64,000 bases of DNA from Uranotaenia lowii. Lineage: Eukaryota > Arthropoda > Insecta > Diptera > Culicidae. Below the pieces are notes generated by a model. That model searched no databases and had not been told where the DNA came from. It was given only the letters and a program-made list of their open reading frames with translations. Below, one piece after another: positions 9,492-21,830 of the stretch. The first letter of the stretch is position 1; every line of letters starts with the position of its first letter. The stretch lies in contig NC_073692.1 of NCBI RefSeq assembly GCF_029784155.1, positions 319,753,641 through 319,817,640 of the forward strand, given 5' to 3'. A program made the translations under genes and the position numbers.

Positions 9492-12280
9492 ATAATAATA
9501 CTTCAAAAGGATGCGCCTTCATCTGAACTAAAGATTTGCTTTAAAATAAGTTTTATTTTCAGTTTTCAAATTTCAAATTAATATAAAAAAATAATCAAAT
9601 AAGATTGATTGAAAAATTCTAAGGTAATTTATTAAATTTGAAAAAAATATTTCATCTCGATTTGAAATGTGAACTCTTGATTAAAGTTTTTTTTTGTTAA
9701 TATTGAAAGCACAAAGCAAATTTTAATTTTATTGACATTGCGCGTAATTAGGCTTCAAATATTCTTCTATTAATAATTTTGAAGTTAAAATCTACATCAT
9801 AATCATTAAAAATTTAAAATCTACACTTTTAGACATTTGTAAAGATCGTCATTTTAAATTCTTCTGACAAGATAGAAAGTTAAAAATTGTTTATTTCATT
9901 TAACAATTTTTTTGGAGATGACAAAACGATTTGACTTTTGCTTTTAGCAATATCATAAATTGAGTTTGGTTTGCAATTCCCGATTTTTACAGAATATGGA
10001 AAAGTAAACAAAAAGAAAATTTCTATAACAATTTACCTGGTGTGACTTAAGCTAAATAACAAAATGTTTATAGTCGGTTCATTAAAACTCACATACCAAC
10101 CTTTGAGAATAAGTCATTAATAAATTGATGATGTTTCTTTTTTTACTTGAAAAACAAATTTGTTTAAAATCAAATTCTTAATCTTTTTCTGTCATAACAT
10201 CATTCATGTAGATAGGTTCATTTGAAAAGTGTTGCTCTAAACAAACCTTTGAATGTCAAGATCAATGTCACAAGATAACGCACATATGAAGTATAGAAAA
10301 TAAACTAGAAATATCAATCTCAATCTTAGTGAAAGCCGGCGAATATTTTTTTCTTACCGGACAGCACCTTCTCTCTCTCTAGTTATCTGGAGAAAAAAAA
10401 ACTAATCAATTTTACGACGATGGTGCTTTCGTCGGCCGTTGCCAAATTTAGCATTTCTCACCGAATGAGCTCACTAATCATCACTCCGAAGCCGCAACCG
10501 GTAACATATGACTTGGACTAATTTGATTTCGAGACTTTGGCTCAGCAGCATGTCCGACAAATCATAGGGAAGACAAGCTGGGAGAAAAAAATGGGAATTT
10601 CATGATGCGCACGGAAAAAAATACAGGTGTTATTTATCAACACAAGTTTTTCTTTTCACAAAAACTGCCTCATATGTACACAAAAAAAAAAATTACATGA
10701 CACAGTAGGGTACATCAGTTAAGATATTCTAAATGTATGACAGTTATGAGCAAATTATTTGCCGTTTTTTAAGCACGCAAATAAAATGAATCTGCGAAAC
10801 TTTTTTCGGTGTGCCTTGGTTAAATGTGAAGCAAATCGCACCTGTTAAAAATTAATGAACATGGCCATCGCGTGTTATTTAAAAAGTATTACGGGTTTAA
10901 AGCAAAGTCACTCTTAAAGTGTTATGTTTCTTTAATTTTTGCGCTAAGGAAAACTGAAGGCTAAACTGATAAGTAAATCCAAAATATATTGTTCATTTTT
11001 TCTCATAAAATTCTTTTTTGATACAAGCTACTTATTTTAAATTTAGTTAATTTTGTCAATGACGATTTTTACAGTCAGAACAATTTATACAATTCGGACA
11101 ATTTTTATAAATTTGGCAGTTTCTTAAATCTTTGACAATTTATAGATTCAGGAAAATGTTTATTGTTTTCATTATTTCGTTAAATTTTGCATTTCTTACA
11201 GCTTAGCATAATTATCTTCATCCTCGGTGAGAAAGAATTTTTGATTTAAAAATTTTGTTTACAGTACAGATGTTTCTGGGTCAATTACTTTACAGCTGAT
11301 CAACCATGAAAGATAGGTAGTCATCATCAACTAAGCAATAAAGTTCCCCACCTTGCTCCACAAATCTTCTGCCTCAACACAAACAGTACTAACTGAGTCA
11401 AGTTCACACACTGGCCGGACTAATTAACGATGCACTCTTCTAGTGGCATGGGCGTGTTCCAGAACAGGGAGGAGTAATTCAACCAGCACAACGCGTTTAG
11501 GAGGTCCAGGAGCTCCAAAAACGGACACGACTAATTAACATCGCAATTTGAGATTCCGCACATCAGATTTGTCATTCATTCACAGCACGCGACAATCCGC
11601 CCGTCGACTTCGCCTCTCTGTTTACCCTTTTGCTAGCTTGCTGCCCTAAAGTCAAGTCATCTGCAAGGTGTTTAGCTACAGCAACAAATCCGTTTCGATG
11701 GCGTGTGGGGTGAGATGGAAAAATAAATCACACCTTCCATAATGTACACACTCAACACCCAACATTGATTAACTAACTGTATCGAGCGCGCCGAGCTATT
11801 CTGCCGTGATGTTTACATTCACACAATTTTCCGAGTGAGACTCTACTTCCAGTTTATATCGGATCGAACTTTGTTTATCGACTTGACCCGAAACTCAACG
11901 GCCCGGACGTTTCCGATAGGTGAGGAATCAAACGGGAAGGTTAAGTTGACTTCACGGTTGATATTTTACCCCTTTTTCGGCACAGTCGAATATAGGTTAA
12001 TGTGCCAAAAATGTCCTTAGCAGATTCGATTTCTGATACCGGGCGGGGGAACTTTTTATCAAGGAAAGGAAAGTAATAACCCTTTTTGGTTGTTTCTATC
12101 CCCCTTTGTCTTGTGATGGAAAAGGAAAGAACGGGTTTTTGTTACTTTTATGCATACGCAGTGCGGTTGCGCTGGAAGGACAATGCCAATGGATGCAAAG
12201 CTTGTAAATGCCAATTGTGACATCATCCTGTGCCAATTTTTCAACACCCCAAGCGTACTATTGTTGGAGTAGATCCTGAT
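9492..12280. other. Unrecognised DNA, with GC-richer unique segments
   Basis: 9492-10320 is AT-rich with nothing seen. 10320-10600 and 11290-12050 are GC-richer and not repetitive within the window. The latter holds two GACTAATTAAC sites (near 11417 and 11529), a TAATTA core typical of homeodomain binding. A 29-codon frame from ATG at 10420 ends at a possible donor but is too weak to call. These segments could be regulatory or intronic sequence. Confidence 0.3.
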
Positions 12281-12304
12281 TCGTGACGTGTGGCGTAGAG
12301 GGTA
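12281..12304 (+). mobile_element. tRNA-like/SINE sequence, left half (split by TIR element)
   Basis: GTGTGGCGTAGAGGGTA resembles a Pol III A box (TGGCGTAGAGGGTA). It continues, after removal of the 12305-14782 insertion and one TA, into GTTTTTCTATGCCACC... and a B-box-like GAGATCGAATCTCGG at 14807-14821. The two halves together have tRNA-like A-box to B-box spacing. Confidence 0.5.
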
Positions 12305-12683
12305 CCCAAGCAACCAAAAGTCACATATTTACTTGAATGAAGGCATTGAAGGTTAAATATTGGCTGACAAACAGAATCAACTGCCCAATTCCCTTTAGTG
12401 AACTTTATGTACTCTTTAATAATCTTGAAAGTTGCAAAAGTGATTAATATGTACGTTGTATGTGACTTGTTTTGCCTAATTCCCATAAGTGAACTATATG
12501 TTCCCATTAATTAAATTGAAAGTCTCAAAATTGATTTATACGTACGTTGTACGGGACTAAAGTCACATAAAGGGCACAAAAGTGCTCAATACGGGATTTG
12601 GTAAGTCACAAAAAGTTAATTGAGGTGCTTTCAAAATCAAATCACCACTTTGAATTTTTGTTTCAGTTGGAACAACATCAAAA

Positions 12684-12750
12684 CGTGGTCTTGTGGTAGC
12701 GTCTTCGATTCTCACTACGAAATTTGGGTTCGATCCCCAAGCCGGGAAAG
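12684..12750 (+). mobile_element. tRNA-derived sequence inside family E element
   Basis: GTGGTCTTGTGGTAGCG fits an A box and GGGTTCGATCCCC fits a B box (GGTTCGANNCC), about 30 nt apart. They are followed by AAGCCGGGAAAG and a T-run. I see no clean full cloverleaf, so a tRNA-derived SINE head or tRNA pseudogene is more likely than a working tRNA. Confidence 0.5.
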
Positions 12751-12892
12751 TTTTTTTTTTTAATAAGTAATTTGGTAATTAAGTTACCCTTGTGATGCGA
12801 TATATGTAGAAAATGTAGGAAAAAAGCAATTGAGCAATTTGTCGAGTTTGGAATCCGGAGCGTGGCATCATGGCGGCACCATGTACAGAACA

Positions 12893-14521
12893 TCTAATAT
12901 ATAAAGATGAGTTGGATTATATATGTTTGTTTGTATGCACCTTATACAAATCCACACCGCTTAACCGATCAGCCTGAAATTTGGTGCAGAGATGTAGTTG
13001 GACCAGGAGAAGGTTTTAGTAATAGTTCTAAGCCCCTCCCACCTAAGAAAAGGGACCCTCCCATACAACTTTCGTTTTTATTCCCACAAACCAGAAGTCA
13101 TGGCACCCATTTTGTCGACCGATTTTCGTTTCCTTTGGCGGGATTGTTTAAACCATCACCATGGGCCGGGTATTAGAAACGACCATCCAGAGTTCACGTG
13201 TACTGGATAGCAAATCAAAGCTTGCTGAGTATTAAAAATTTGAAAGTGGACATTTGGCGGGTGTTTTTTTGTCCTCCTACTATTCAAAGCACGTGGTACC
13301 GGTACGAGATATTGGGATGCAAAATATGCCTACATTTTGAATTGAAAAATACAACTAGCCTAATAGGAATATATTGAGTAGAATTATAGTGGCTTTCGAA
13401 GTGCTTTTACCGCCTCTGGGGGCTTTGAGGGTCTACAAAAACATACAGTGAACTGAACAGTGAACAATAAATTGACTTTTTCAGCGGAACAACTATTTTT
13501 ACTGAGTGTTGAAAACCGATTTTCATAAATTCCAGCTTCTAAGAGTCAATTATTTTCATATTTTTGGGATTTTTCATATAAAGAGAAAGATAAATTAATT
13601 AGATTCAGAGTTATAAGTACAAGGCTGCGATTTTCACGCTTCGATAGCTTTCGAGGAATTCAAATGGGGGTTTAGAAAATTGATTAGGAAATTAAATCCA
13701 AGGTTTTGAGTTTTCTACAATTCAATTTCATTGGCCAATTTCTAACTTTTGAGTCATTTTTGGTCATCAATGTGACTTGACAGCATTGAATACTTTTCGA
13801 AATAATTAATGGGATGATTGTGTCCACAAATGAAAACTTTGGAATAGAACTCAAATTAAATCTTTTTCTTAAAATTATAATGGTAACTTCGGTTCAGAGA
13901 TAGTTTGTTTTCGATAACTTCAAAAAACAATAAGAAAACTTTCAACATTTAAAAACAAGTGTGATTCTAAAAAGCACACATACTATTGAAAACATGCAAA
14001 GTGAGTTTTAAACATGGTTCAACAATATTCTAAAGTCTTTTTTGAAAATTTCTTAGTAAATAAAACTTGGAAATACCATTGTACAGGGAGATCAGCCAGC
14101 TTGAAAAGTGGGATGATCTCCAAAAAAAAAAAGATTTTTTTCAAATGGGGGATGTGAAAATTTAACAAACAGTTTCATCAGCTGAAGATAAAAAAAACAG
14201 GTAAAAGCTATTCAAGCTTCCTTAGAAATGGTGGGTGGGAAAAAATGTTTGTTATTATAGGATGAAGAAGCATTTAAGGGAACTAATTTTTTGTTACTTT
14301 GAACACAAACCTCATATTCTTAATTATGAATACGAGAAAAAACAATAATCTCAATCTAAACTTAAAAAAGACTAACAAAACTTACAAAGCTAGGCCTAAA
14401 ATTGGCAAAATTTCTTATATCTAATGATGAATAAAAAGCTTCCTAAATTTTGAGAAGTCAAACGACTCATTTGGATTTTTATTTTATGCGAACCCGAGCA
14501 AGGCCGGGTAAAATCAGCTAG
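12893..14521 (+). mobile_element. Non-autonomous Helitron-type element, second family
   Basis: 5' end TCTAATATATAAAGATGAG at 12893 after an A, and 3' end TCAGCTAG at 14521 before a T: the Helitron A|T target rule. The 3' hairpin ACCCGAGCAAGGCCGGGT (ACCCG/CGGGT stem, bulged A, GC/GC, AAG loop) lies 12 nt before the end. The 5' part contains ATGCACCTTATACAAATCC and a conserved-looking AACCGATCAGCCTGAAATTT block. No Rep/helicase frame is present. The 89-codon frame at 12907-13176 lies on this terminal segment and is not a gene. It is nested inside a TIR element. Confidence 0.8.
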
Positions 14522-14782
14522 TAGTAAATAATCAAGAGAAGGTGTTATGAACCGATGCTTAGGGTTGAGATAGAGAGAAATTTTTTGCTCACTTTACGAT
14601 TTTTGGAAGCTGAATTAAAAGGCCGCTAGAAGCGGAATAGGAGATCATTAAGACTTTTTTTTTGGAACTTGAATGTATCAATAAGAACTTAAATTTTGAA
14701 CTGCATAGAACGTACTTCATATCAATGACGGGGCCGAGTAAACGTTTTTACACCTGTTTTATGGGACTTTTGGTTGCTTGGG

Positions 14783-14838
14783 TAGTTTTTCTATGCCACC
14801 GGTCATGAGATCGAATCTCGGTCACGGGATACGTAGTA
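14783..14838 (+). mobile_element. tRNA-like/SINE sequence, right half
   Basis: Continuation of the sequence interrupted at 12304. It contains a B-box-like GAGATCGAATCTCGG, then CACGGGATACGTAGTA. A second family E terminus begins directly after it. Confidence 0.45.
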
Positions 14839-16869
14839 CCCCAAGCAACCAAAAGTTCGCATAACATTTCTAGATCAGGTTTGATCAGCTCAATCGTGTA
14901 TTGTAATACTACTTCTTTTCAGCTCAATTCTTAATAGCTAAGCGAACATTAAAGTTAAGAAAAAGTTCACATGGATTGCTAAACAACTTTTAAACAGCTT
15001 CACTTTTATAAGCAGAACAAAAAGTCGAAAAAAATACTTTTTTGCTTTTTCATATCCCTTCAAGTTTGCGAAGTCCGCCAATTTGATTAAAATTAATCAA
15101 GTATATTTGTTAACTTACATTTAAATAACATGTTCTTACCATCACAAGTAGGCAATGATTTTACTTGATTTGATAATTTTCTTCAAAACGACTTTCCGTT
15201 CTGATTTTTTTCTTTATTCCCACTATCAATTGTTAAAAAGTTTTTCCGGAACTAAATGTGTACTTCATATTGTCGTTTTCCAAGAAACAATGGGTTTTTT
15301 ATTCAAACACGGATTGAAGTTCGAAACAAATAGAATAAAACCTTTAAATCTACTTCAAATTTCAAATATTGTGAAGTTGCTTTTGAACGCCTGTTGGAAT
15401 TTAGGTCAGGCCAATGCAAATTCGCAGCAGCAATTTCGCAGCATTTTTTTTCTTTTAGATTGAAAACTGAACACTTTTTGAAAAAAGTTGTTATCGTTTA
15501 TGATAAAAACTCGTGCCGGATTCTAACAAAATCAACAAAACTATTGTTTTAGATGAGGCATGCTCAGTTTAGTGAAACTTGTAAACCTATTCACTGCAAA
15601 ACCCTCTCAAAGCCTTGAAAAAATTTTGATCATTTTAATGAAACAAAATTTGATGTCTGCTCACTGGTCGGTGATTTAATCAGATCAATTTGACATTTGA
15701 GCGTTATTTAATTTTTTTTCTTTGTTTTCCAGCCCAAGGTTGGAACTAATTTAAAGCGTTTAAGTTTACAATAGAGTTCAACAAAGATTTTTTAACTAAC
15801 TATTGAACAAATAGACTAGCAACCCTTAGATAGCTACTTTATGTTGAAACAAGAGGAGTAGGTAACAAGTAGATTGTTTTCATCATACCAACTTTAAAGT
15901 TCTCAAAAAGTAGAAACAGAAATCAAAATAGTACCTACTTTAATCCTAATCCGCTCATGAGAGTCAACATGACACTTTTGGAAATTTGGCGGCTTGTAAC
16001 CTTTTTCGAGTGCATCCAAATTAGAAAATTTCTTCAGGGACCGTCAATGAATTCTTGAAATCTTTAATTTTGCATCATAACTTTTTTATGGACGTACCCT
16101 GAAAGCCCAAGAAAAAAACTCCCTAATCAGACCTTAAATGTCAATTTGACACTCCTGATGAAAACCAATATATCTCTCTTGTTTTTTTTACCGATTTTTT
16201 CAAATTTTTAGTCTTGAAAACCTCATAATGTAAGTCAAATATGTTTTAAGACAATATTCACCTACAACACTTAAGTTTTCCGTTTTTTAAAGTGTCACAT
16301 AGTGTCCAAGAAAGCTGAAGTTAAAAGATTATGTTGCCCATAAGGATTATTTTTTTGATTTTTTTTTATCATGAACAACAAATATGTAAAAAAGTGGTGT
16401 AAAAACCGTACTTTTCAATCAATGAACCCTCATTTTTTTTAAGTCATACTAGTTAAATTTGAAAAAGAGAACTGAAAAGTTGACGTAATTTGGCACATTT
16501 ACGCATCTTTAGATTTTCGTAAAACGAGAAAAATATTTTTTGACGAATTTTCAAAAATAGCTGTTTTTTAACACTTTTTGTCAATTTGCAATTTTTAAGA
16601 TTTTTTTGCACTTAAATTCAACTCTGCACTGGATTTTGAGCATTCTCACGGAAGACTTTCGCAATAAATTTACCCCAGACACACTTCAGGGACGGATGAG
16701 GATTAAAACTTCTTATAGTATTGGCTGAACTTGATAAAGAATGAAGTTCCATGGACCTCGAAATAGCATTTTGAACAGCAAAATAGTTCCACGAAACCTT
16801 TGTACAGCTCTTTGTGAACTTATGAGTTCGTTCCTTAAGTGATATCCGAAAATTTGGTTGCTTCGGACT
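14839..16869. mobile_element. Possible TIR element, family E copy 2
   Basis: It starts CCCCAAGCAACCAAAAGTTC after a TA, a clear family E terminus. The only candidate partner is TTTGGTTGCTTCGG near 16855-16868, a decayed match, so the right boundary is uncertain. The 102-codon frame at 15155-15463 and the 99-codon minus frame at 16618-16917 show no domain. Inside is an older dispersed repeat (about 16080-16690). Confidence 0.35.
16080..16690 (+). repeat. Dispersed repeat H, copy 1
   Basis: Shares several blocks with 29425-30185. GTGTCCAAGAAAGCTGAAG at 16301 matches GTCCAAGAAAGCTGTAG near 29430. CAATCAATGAACC matches near 16417 and 29548. GCACTTAAATTCAA...GCACTGGATTTTGA matches near 16609 and 29946. 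A terminal block with GTCAATTTGACACTC (16140) occurs inverted near 30152. It is probably an old TIR element whose ends are eroded. Confidence 0.5.
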
Positions 16870-17586
16870 CTTCCTGTGGGTTGGTGGTTTCAGCATTTCT
16901 GAGATGCTGGCCATCATATCCTCGAAAGATTTACGACTTTGTGTTGAGGGTTATCTCTTCTATGAAATTATTAATTAATTAGCTATATCGGTGGAATTTT
17001 ATATTCTTTGGGAAGGTAAATTATAGACGAAAAGAAGATGGGAATAAGATGAAAGATGTTGAAAATGAGCGGAAAGGTGAGGAACAAAGAGATGAAATGT
17101 CTCTTTTCTTATTTTAATCTTCTATCCGTATATAATCTTTCAAGTCTTGAATATTTTTCTCTCAAATAATACCGATACAGCCGATAAAATATTTTCACAA
17201 AATAAATCTACGGTGATTAACTCTTCATTTCAAAAGTTAACTCTCTTCTGCAAGAATTATGAATTTGTTGAGATTTTTTTTTATAAAAATAACATTACTG
17301 ACCTCTAACTAAGAAATTTATGATAAAAAAAACAAAATTGTTTTCAATTTTTTTTTTAAATAGTGTGAAATATGAGTTTGGTTATTTTAATTTTTATAAG
17401 GGTTTGATAAAGTCGGAATGAATATCAAATTCTTCTTTTGTCATTTTTAAATGTTTATTACTGCCGGAAAAGCAAAACAAGTTTTGAAAGTGATTCATTC
17501 AGTCCTGAATTAACGAACGAGTTTTAATTTGGTATGGAAATCTGTAAGGAAAACAAATTTCTTTTGATAAAAATCGTCAGAATGAA

Positions 17587-18465
17587 GGGGAGGTTGGGAA
17601 TCATGGGTCACTTTTTTCTTTGCTCCATTTTTTTTTATTATAAAAGATAAAATGCAAAAGACAAACATTATGGTTTTCTACATTTTTAACGTGCCATTTG
17701 ACAATTTTATTTATTTTTTAACAATAGTTTTTTTCCGAGTCCTGACTGTTTTAAAAAAAGTTTTTATTTATTTTTGAAAATGATGGGGAATCGCGTGCCA
17801 CCAAATTCAAAATGAGCAAATGAAATGATAAGTTTTTGAGTTGACCCAAAACTGTAATTTCATAATTTATTAAATAATGTTGGAGCAATTTCAGGTGAGA
17901 AAATAAAAAAGAAAGTTAAGCATGTTTGAAAAGTTTCGAAAACCTAGATCTTGAACGTTTTGGCAAAATTCCTTATAAAGGATTTTTTTTCGATTTTATC
18001 GCATTCAATTAAATCGAATATTTTTCATAACTATTAAAATGGCATGAGAAAACTTTACAGGAATAACCAATGTATTTTAAGATATAAATGTGTATAAAAA
18101 CACCAAAACATAGGTGGCCCAAGTTACCCCACGTTATGTGGCCCACAATTTCCCACAAGCTATGTTTTGTAAATTTGTTGCGTTTGAGTGACTTATTGAT
18201 GTTTTATGAAAAATTCCCTTTCCATGTGAAAGAGCTAGGCAAAACTATGACCACCAGCATATGAGTATATTTTTGTTATGTACTTTAGGTCTCCCTCCGA
18301 TGCAATTTGCAGGTACTTGTTTAATTATTGAAGTATATTTTTCTAGGCTAGTTAAATAAAAGAATCATACGAAGAGCGACGACGACAGTTGGATTGAGAT
18401 TTTTATCTCAACACACATTCGAGATATTTAGAGTGACCCACGTTTCCCCATGGCCCACTCTCCCC
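17587..18465. mobile_element. TIR element, family B copy 1
   Basis: Right end CCCATGGCCCACTCTCCCC followed by TA; left end a decayed version of GGGAGAGTGGGGAATCATGG. Internal blocks match the copy at 36105-37015: GATGGGGAATCG...GCCACCAAAT, GACTTATTGATGTTT, and GCGACGACGA...TTTTTATCTCAACACACAT. There is no coding potential. This copy is older than copy 2, judged by its TIR. Confidence 0.7.
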
Positions 18466-18467
18466 TA

Positions 18468-21400
18468 CTAAATGAAAAAAATATACTTTGCATTATGAAA
18501 AAAAAAATCCTTAGAAATTACGGATACAAAGCAAAGTTTTTAAATTGATTTTAGGAATTTTATCGTCTAACTATTATTTTTTGTCTACCTATTAATTTGA
18601 AAGTTGATTAACCGTAGGATGGAAATAAAAAATCTCAAAAAGGTGCTATGCAGAGCAAATGAGTTTGTTTTCCTTAAAAAAAACGTTCAACGAAATTATT
18701 GGAAACTTTAGCAAGAAAACCTGCCATTTTTTCAATACTTCATCATACAATTACTTTCATCGGATTCAGCTTTTAAATTTGATTATCATAAATTTCTCAA
18801 TGAAATGGTTTGCTACTTCTCATGTGAGCCTTAATGAAGCATAATAAAAGAAAAAAAAAACAGTAAATTAAGAGAAATTTTGTCTCAATCATATTTGATT
18901 TTCCTAGCTAAAATAATATTTAAAAATTTCTTTTAAATTACAAATTTCCCAATAAAAATGAAACGCGATGCATAAATTCTGGAAACATCCAAATGTTTCC
19001 CAGATGAACAAATTGTAACGAAAATATTTATTCCTATATTTCAATCGTTAGAGAATAACATGAACTTCATAATGCCTTGTTTTCAAAGCAACAGTAAACT
19101 CTCAACTTTTTCAAGGTTTATGCAGTCACTATCAGTTAAAAAGAACTCAAAATACTGTATTTATCTAAAAACTAAAAAAATGCGCCTTCAAGTATGCAAT
19201 GACACAAGGGTAGTAGACAAACATTTAGAATTATCTTTGTCTGATACTAACAATCTGTGTGAGAATCAATGAGAATTAATATGGCAAAAATAGTCAACGG
19301 ACCTTTTATCTTTGGATTTTGCTAGATTTTTATCTAGGGTTAGGGCACCCTGAATTAAGGATCAAGTCTCATTTAGTGAAGGATCAAGTCTCCATTAACT
19401 TATAAAATATCACTATTTTTTTTGTCTCACGAAAGTGCTTCTTGTTCATCTACGGATATGTATCGTTTTATCATTCTATTAACTTGAAATGACGCTGTCA
19501 GAAAATGCAAAAGACAGTGAGTTGCTAAATTTTCCGAAAAAGATATAATGCAAATAAGAAAAGGGCATCAAGTATCACCATTCTCCTTTATGAATGATCG
19601 TTTAACTTCTCAAACCGGTTGACAGGATTATGTAAAAAATATCAAAATTTAGGGCTTTCGAGCCAAAGGGGTATCAGTGCATAAAAGCTACTTTGAGAAA
19701 AAATGATATTAAATTCTTATGTTTGGTCATTTTCCATACTTTTTTTTCTCGAAAATTTGCAAATAAAATTTAAAATATGGGAAAAAAACATCAAACATAG
19801 TTTGAATATGAAGTATTTTTTGGCATTATCAAGTCAAAATCGACCGTTTTAGCACTTACACCTCTTCAGCTCTATGGGCCTCGATTATGTTATTTGAAAT
19901 TATTTATTTTCACCAACTGACCGATGCAATCAACGGGTAAAACCAAATGCAGTCGATGATGCATATTACTTTATTTATTTATTTATTTTTCATATTTTTT
20001 TTTGATTGAGCTTTGTCAAAGTTTTGTGGCAGCCTGGAGGATATTGCTTTGAGTTCCTTCTAATTCTTTATGCAAAAATTATTGAAAAAGAACTTCTCTA
20101 AAATACCCTTACTTGCATAAAAAATCCATAATATTCCACGTTTTTCTGTTAATAAATTCCCCATTTCAAAATTGACTGCAATCTGAATAATCAATGACTG
20201 TTTATTTTTCCGCTTCCTAGAACAAATGCCAATTCAGCAGCTCCAAAAATTCACACACACACACAAAAGATGCATTCCGCCATTGCCAGATTCCCCGAAA
20301 TTACTCTCCTCTATAAAATTCAGCTTACCCAAAATAAATGAATATGGTGGTGGTCCCCAACACAAAGCATCCGGAAGAGCCAGAAAGGACGCGAAAACGA
20401 GTTGAAAATTTATCGATTATTCTACCAGACTCGACGTAGACAGCGAAATTGGCAAGACGCTCTTACTATGTACTGTACCCAGTACCTTCATACATAAATG
20501 GGAGAAGCAGCAACAGCAATTGTGCAAACCGAGAGTCCTCGTCGAAGGTGGAAGAGGAAGGAGGGTCAGGTGCATTTGAGGGCCAGAAGTTCAACTTTGA
20601 GTGGGGGTGTGGGAAGGAAATTTCTGAGAAGCTTTCTCTATGTGTATGAAACTATTTGCTGAAGTTGCTTTGGAGTTGCAGCAACAAGGAGCACGGGACA
20701 GGATAGAAAAAAAGTAATCAGGGAAAAAACTCCCATTAAAATTGAAACTACATAGGGTAAGGTTGGAAAAAAGTACACTCCTACCCCTTGCTTTGCTTGG
20801 ATTGGAGTGCGGTTTTTTGTTGAATCCTTTGGCCTCAATGTGTGCCCTCGTGAATTATTGATGGATCATTTTGGAAGTGGGGAGATGCCGGTTTGGTTTG
20901 AGGCAGGGCAACATTAAACATCAACACGCGGTTTTGCAGAAGTAACTGACTCGTACAAGTACCCTATTTCCACATGTTTTCTAGCTTGGCTTGGAATCGT
21001 TTTGATCCATTGCCGGGGTGTGCATTTCTGTGTGAGCGATATCAACCTGGTTTCATTAAAGTTTCAGAAAAGTGGAAAGGTGATATGCCGAACAATTATG
21101 CTCGTCTTTCCAGAACTTTTGCTACGGATTTGAGTTATGTGCGCATAGAAGTTAGACGATACACGAAACGTTTACTCTTTTAATACAGAAAATTAGAAAG
21201 AAAATAGTATAGATATACCTTCCATCGCAGTATTAATTATTTCAGCCTATTCAGTTGAATTCTGAGTAGTTCGTTTCAATTTTATTTTTCTGTTTCAAAG
21301 CTTCCCAATAAAAATTATTTGTTTCTTAACCTTGGTTTACAACTTTTACTAACATTTATCGGTCGGAAATTAGATATGTTTCTTCGAAAACTTCAGTTTC

Positions 21401-21680
21401 ATTAAAATTTGTTTTTTGTAGATTTTAAAAAACACATTTCTTATGATCTAAAAATGTGTTCGTTATCTTTCCAGATCGAGCGTTTGTAATCCAGGAAATG
21501 CATAGGAGAAAAAATTAAAACATAAAATTCTAATTCGTTTTCGAATTTCATATAAGTTATTCAAATTCCGGTCAGTGACTAATTACTTTGTCTTCGAAAG
21601 ACTATGGTTGGGTTGTCTGGAAAAATTTCATATCAGAATAATTTAATATACAAATTTGTTTAAGAGAGACTAAAAACGGT
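18468..21680. other. Mostly AT-rich, nothing recognised
   Basis: Simple repeats only: (ATTT)n near 19972-19992 and (CA)n near 20254-20264. 20330-20950 is GC-richer and unique, with purine-rich stretches. No gene structure could be supported in it. Frames of 61-70 codons here lack any domain. Confidence 0.4.
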
Positions 21681-21690
21681 TGGGCTGCAA

Positions 21691-21830
21691 TGTGGCGATG
21701 TGGTCTAGTGAATAGGCTGACGCGTGTCTGGTCTTGGTATGCCAGGCGTAATGAGTTCGATTCCTTGTATCGGCAAGAAAACTTTTGGGTTCGAATCCCA
21801 TAAGTGGCCGACAGGTAAGATGTGTTTTTT
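21691..21830 (+). mobile_element. tRNA-derived SINE with two B-box-like sites
   Basis: A box TGTGGTCTAGTGAATAGG at 21699 and B box GAGTTCGATTCC at 21753 have tRNA-like spacing, with a long variable region as in tRNA-Leu/Ser. A second B-box-like GGGTTCGAATCCC follows at 21787-21799, a dimer-like arrangement. The end is not defined. It could be a tRNA pseudogene, but the second box favours a SINE. Confidence 0.55.

Larger units (their letters stand above)
12305..14782. mobile_element. TIR element, family E copy 1, with nested Helitron
   Basis: Perfect terminal inverted repeat CCCAAGCAACCAAAAGTC at both ends, with TA on each side (12303-12304, 14783-14784). The left part contains an imperfect ~105-bp tandem duplication (about 12390-12600) with the landmark GTACGTTGTA, and a tRNA-like sequence at 12684-12750. 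Subtracting the Helitron at 12893-14521 leaves about 850 bp, so it is non-autonomous. It sits in a tRNA-like sequence. Related starts occur at 14839 and 28072. Confidence 0.8.

Noticed and set aside
12684..12750. Functional tRNA gene
   Set aside because: A and B boxes are present, but no clean acceptor stem or anticodon stem could be drawn, and it lies inside a TIR element.
15155..15463. 102-codon + frame
   Set aside because: Phe/Leu/Lys-rich AT-driven composition inside a probable mobile element, with no motif.
16618..16917. 99-codon minus frame with a starting Met
   Set aside because: It overlaps a dispersed repeat and a decayed TIR end, and the copy at 29.9 kb does not keep the frame. 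No domain recognised.
19320..19400. TAGGGTTAGGG as telomeric repeat
   Set aside because: A single short occurrence without an array.
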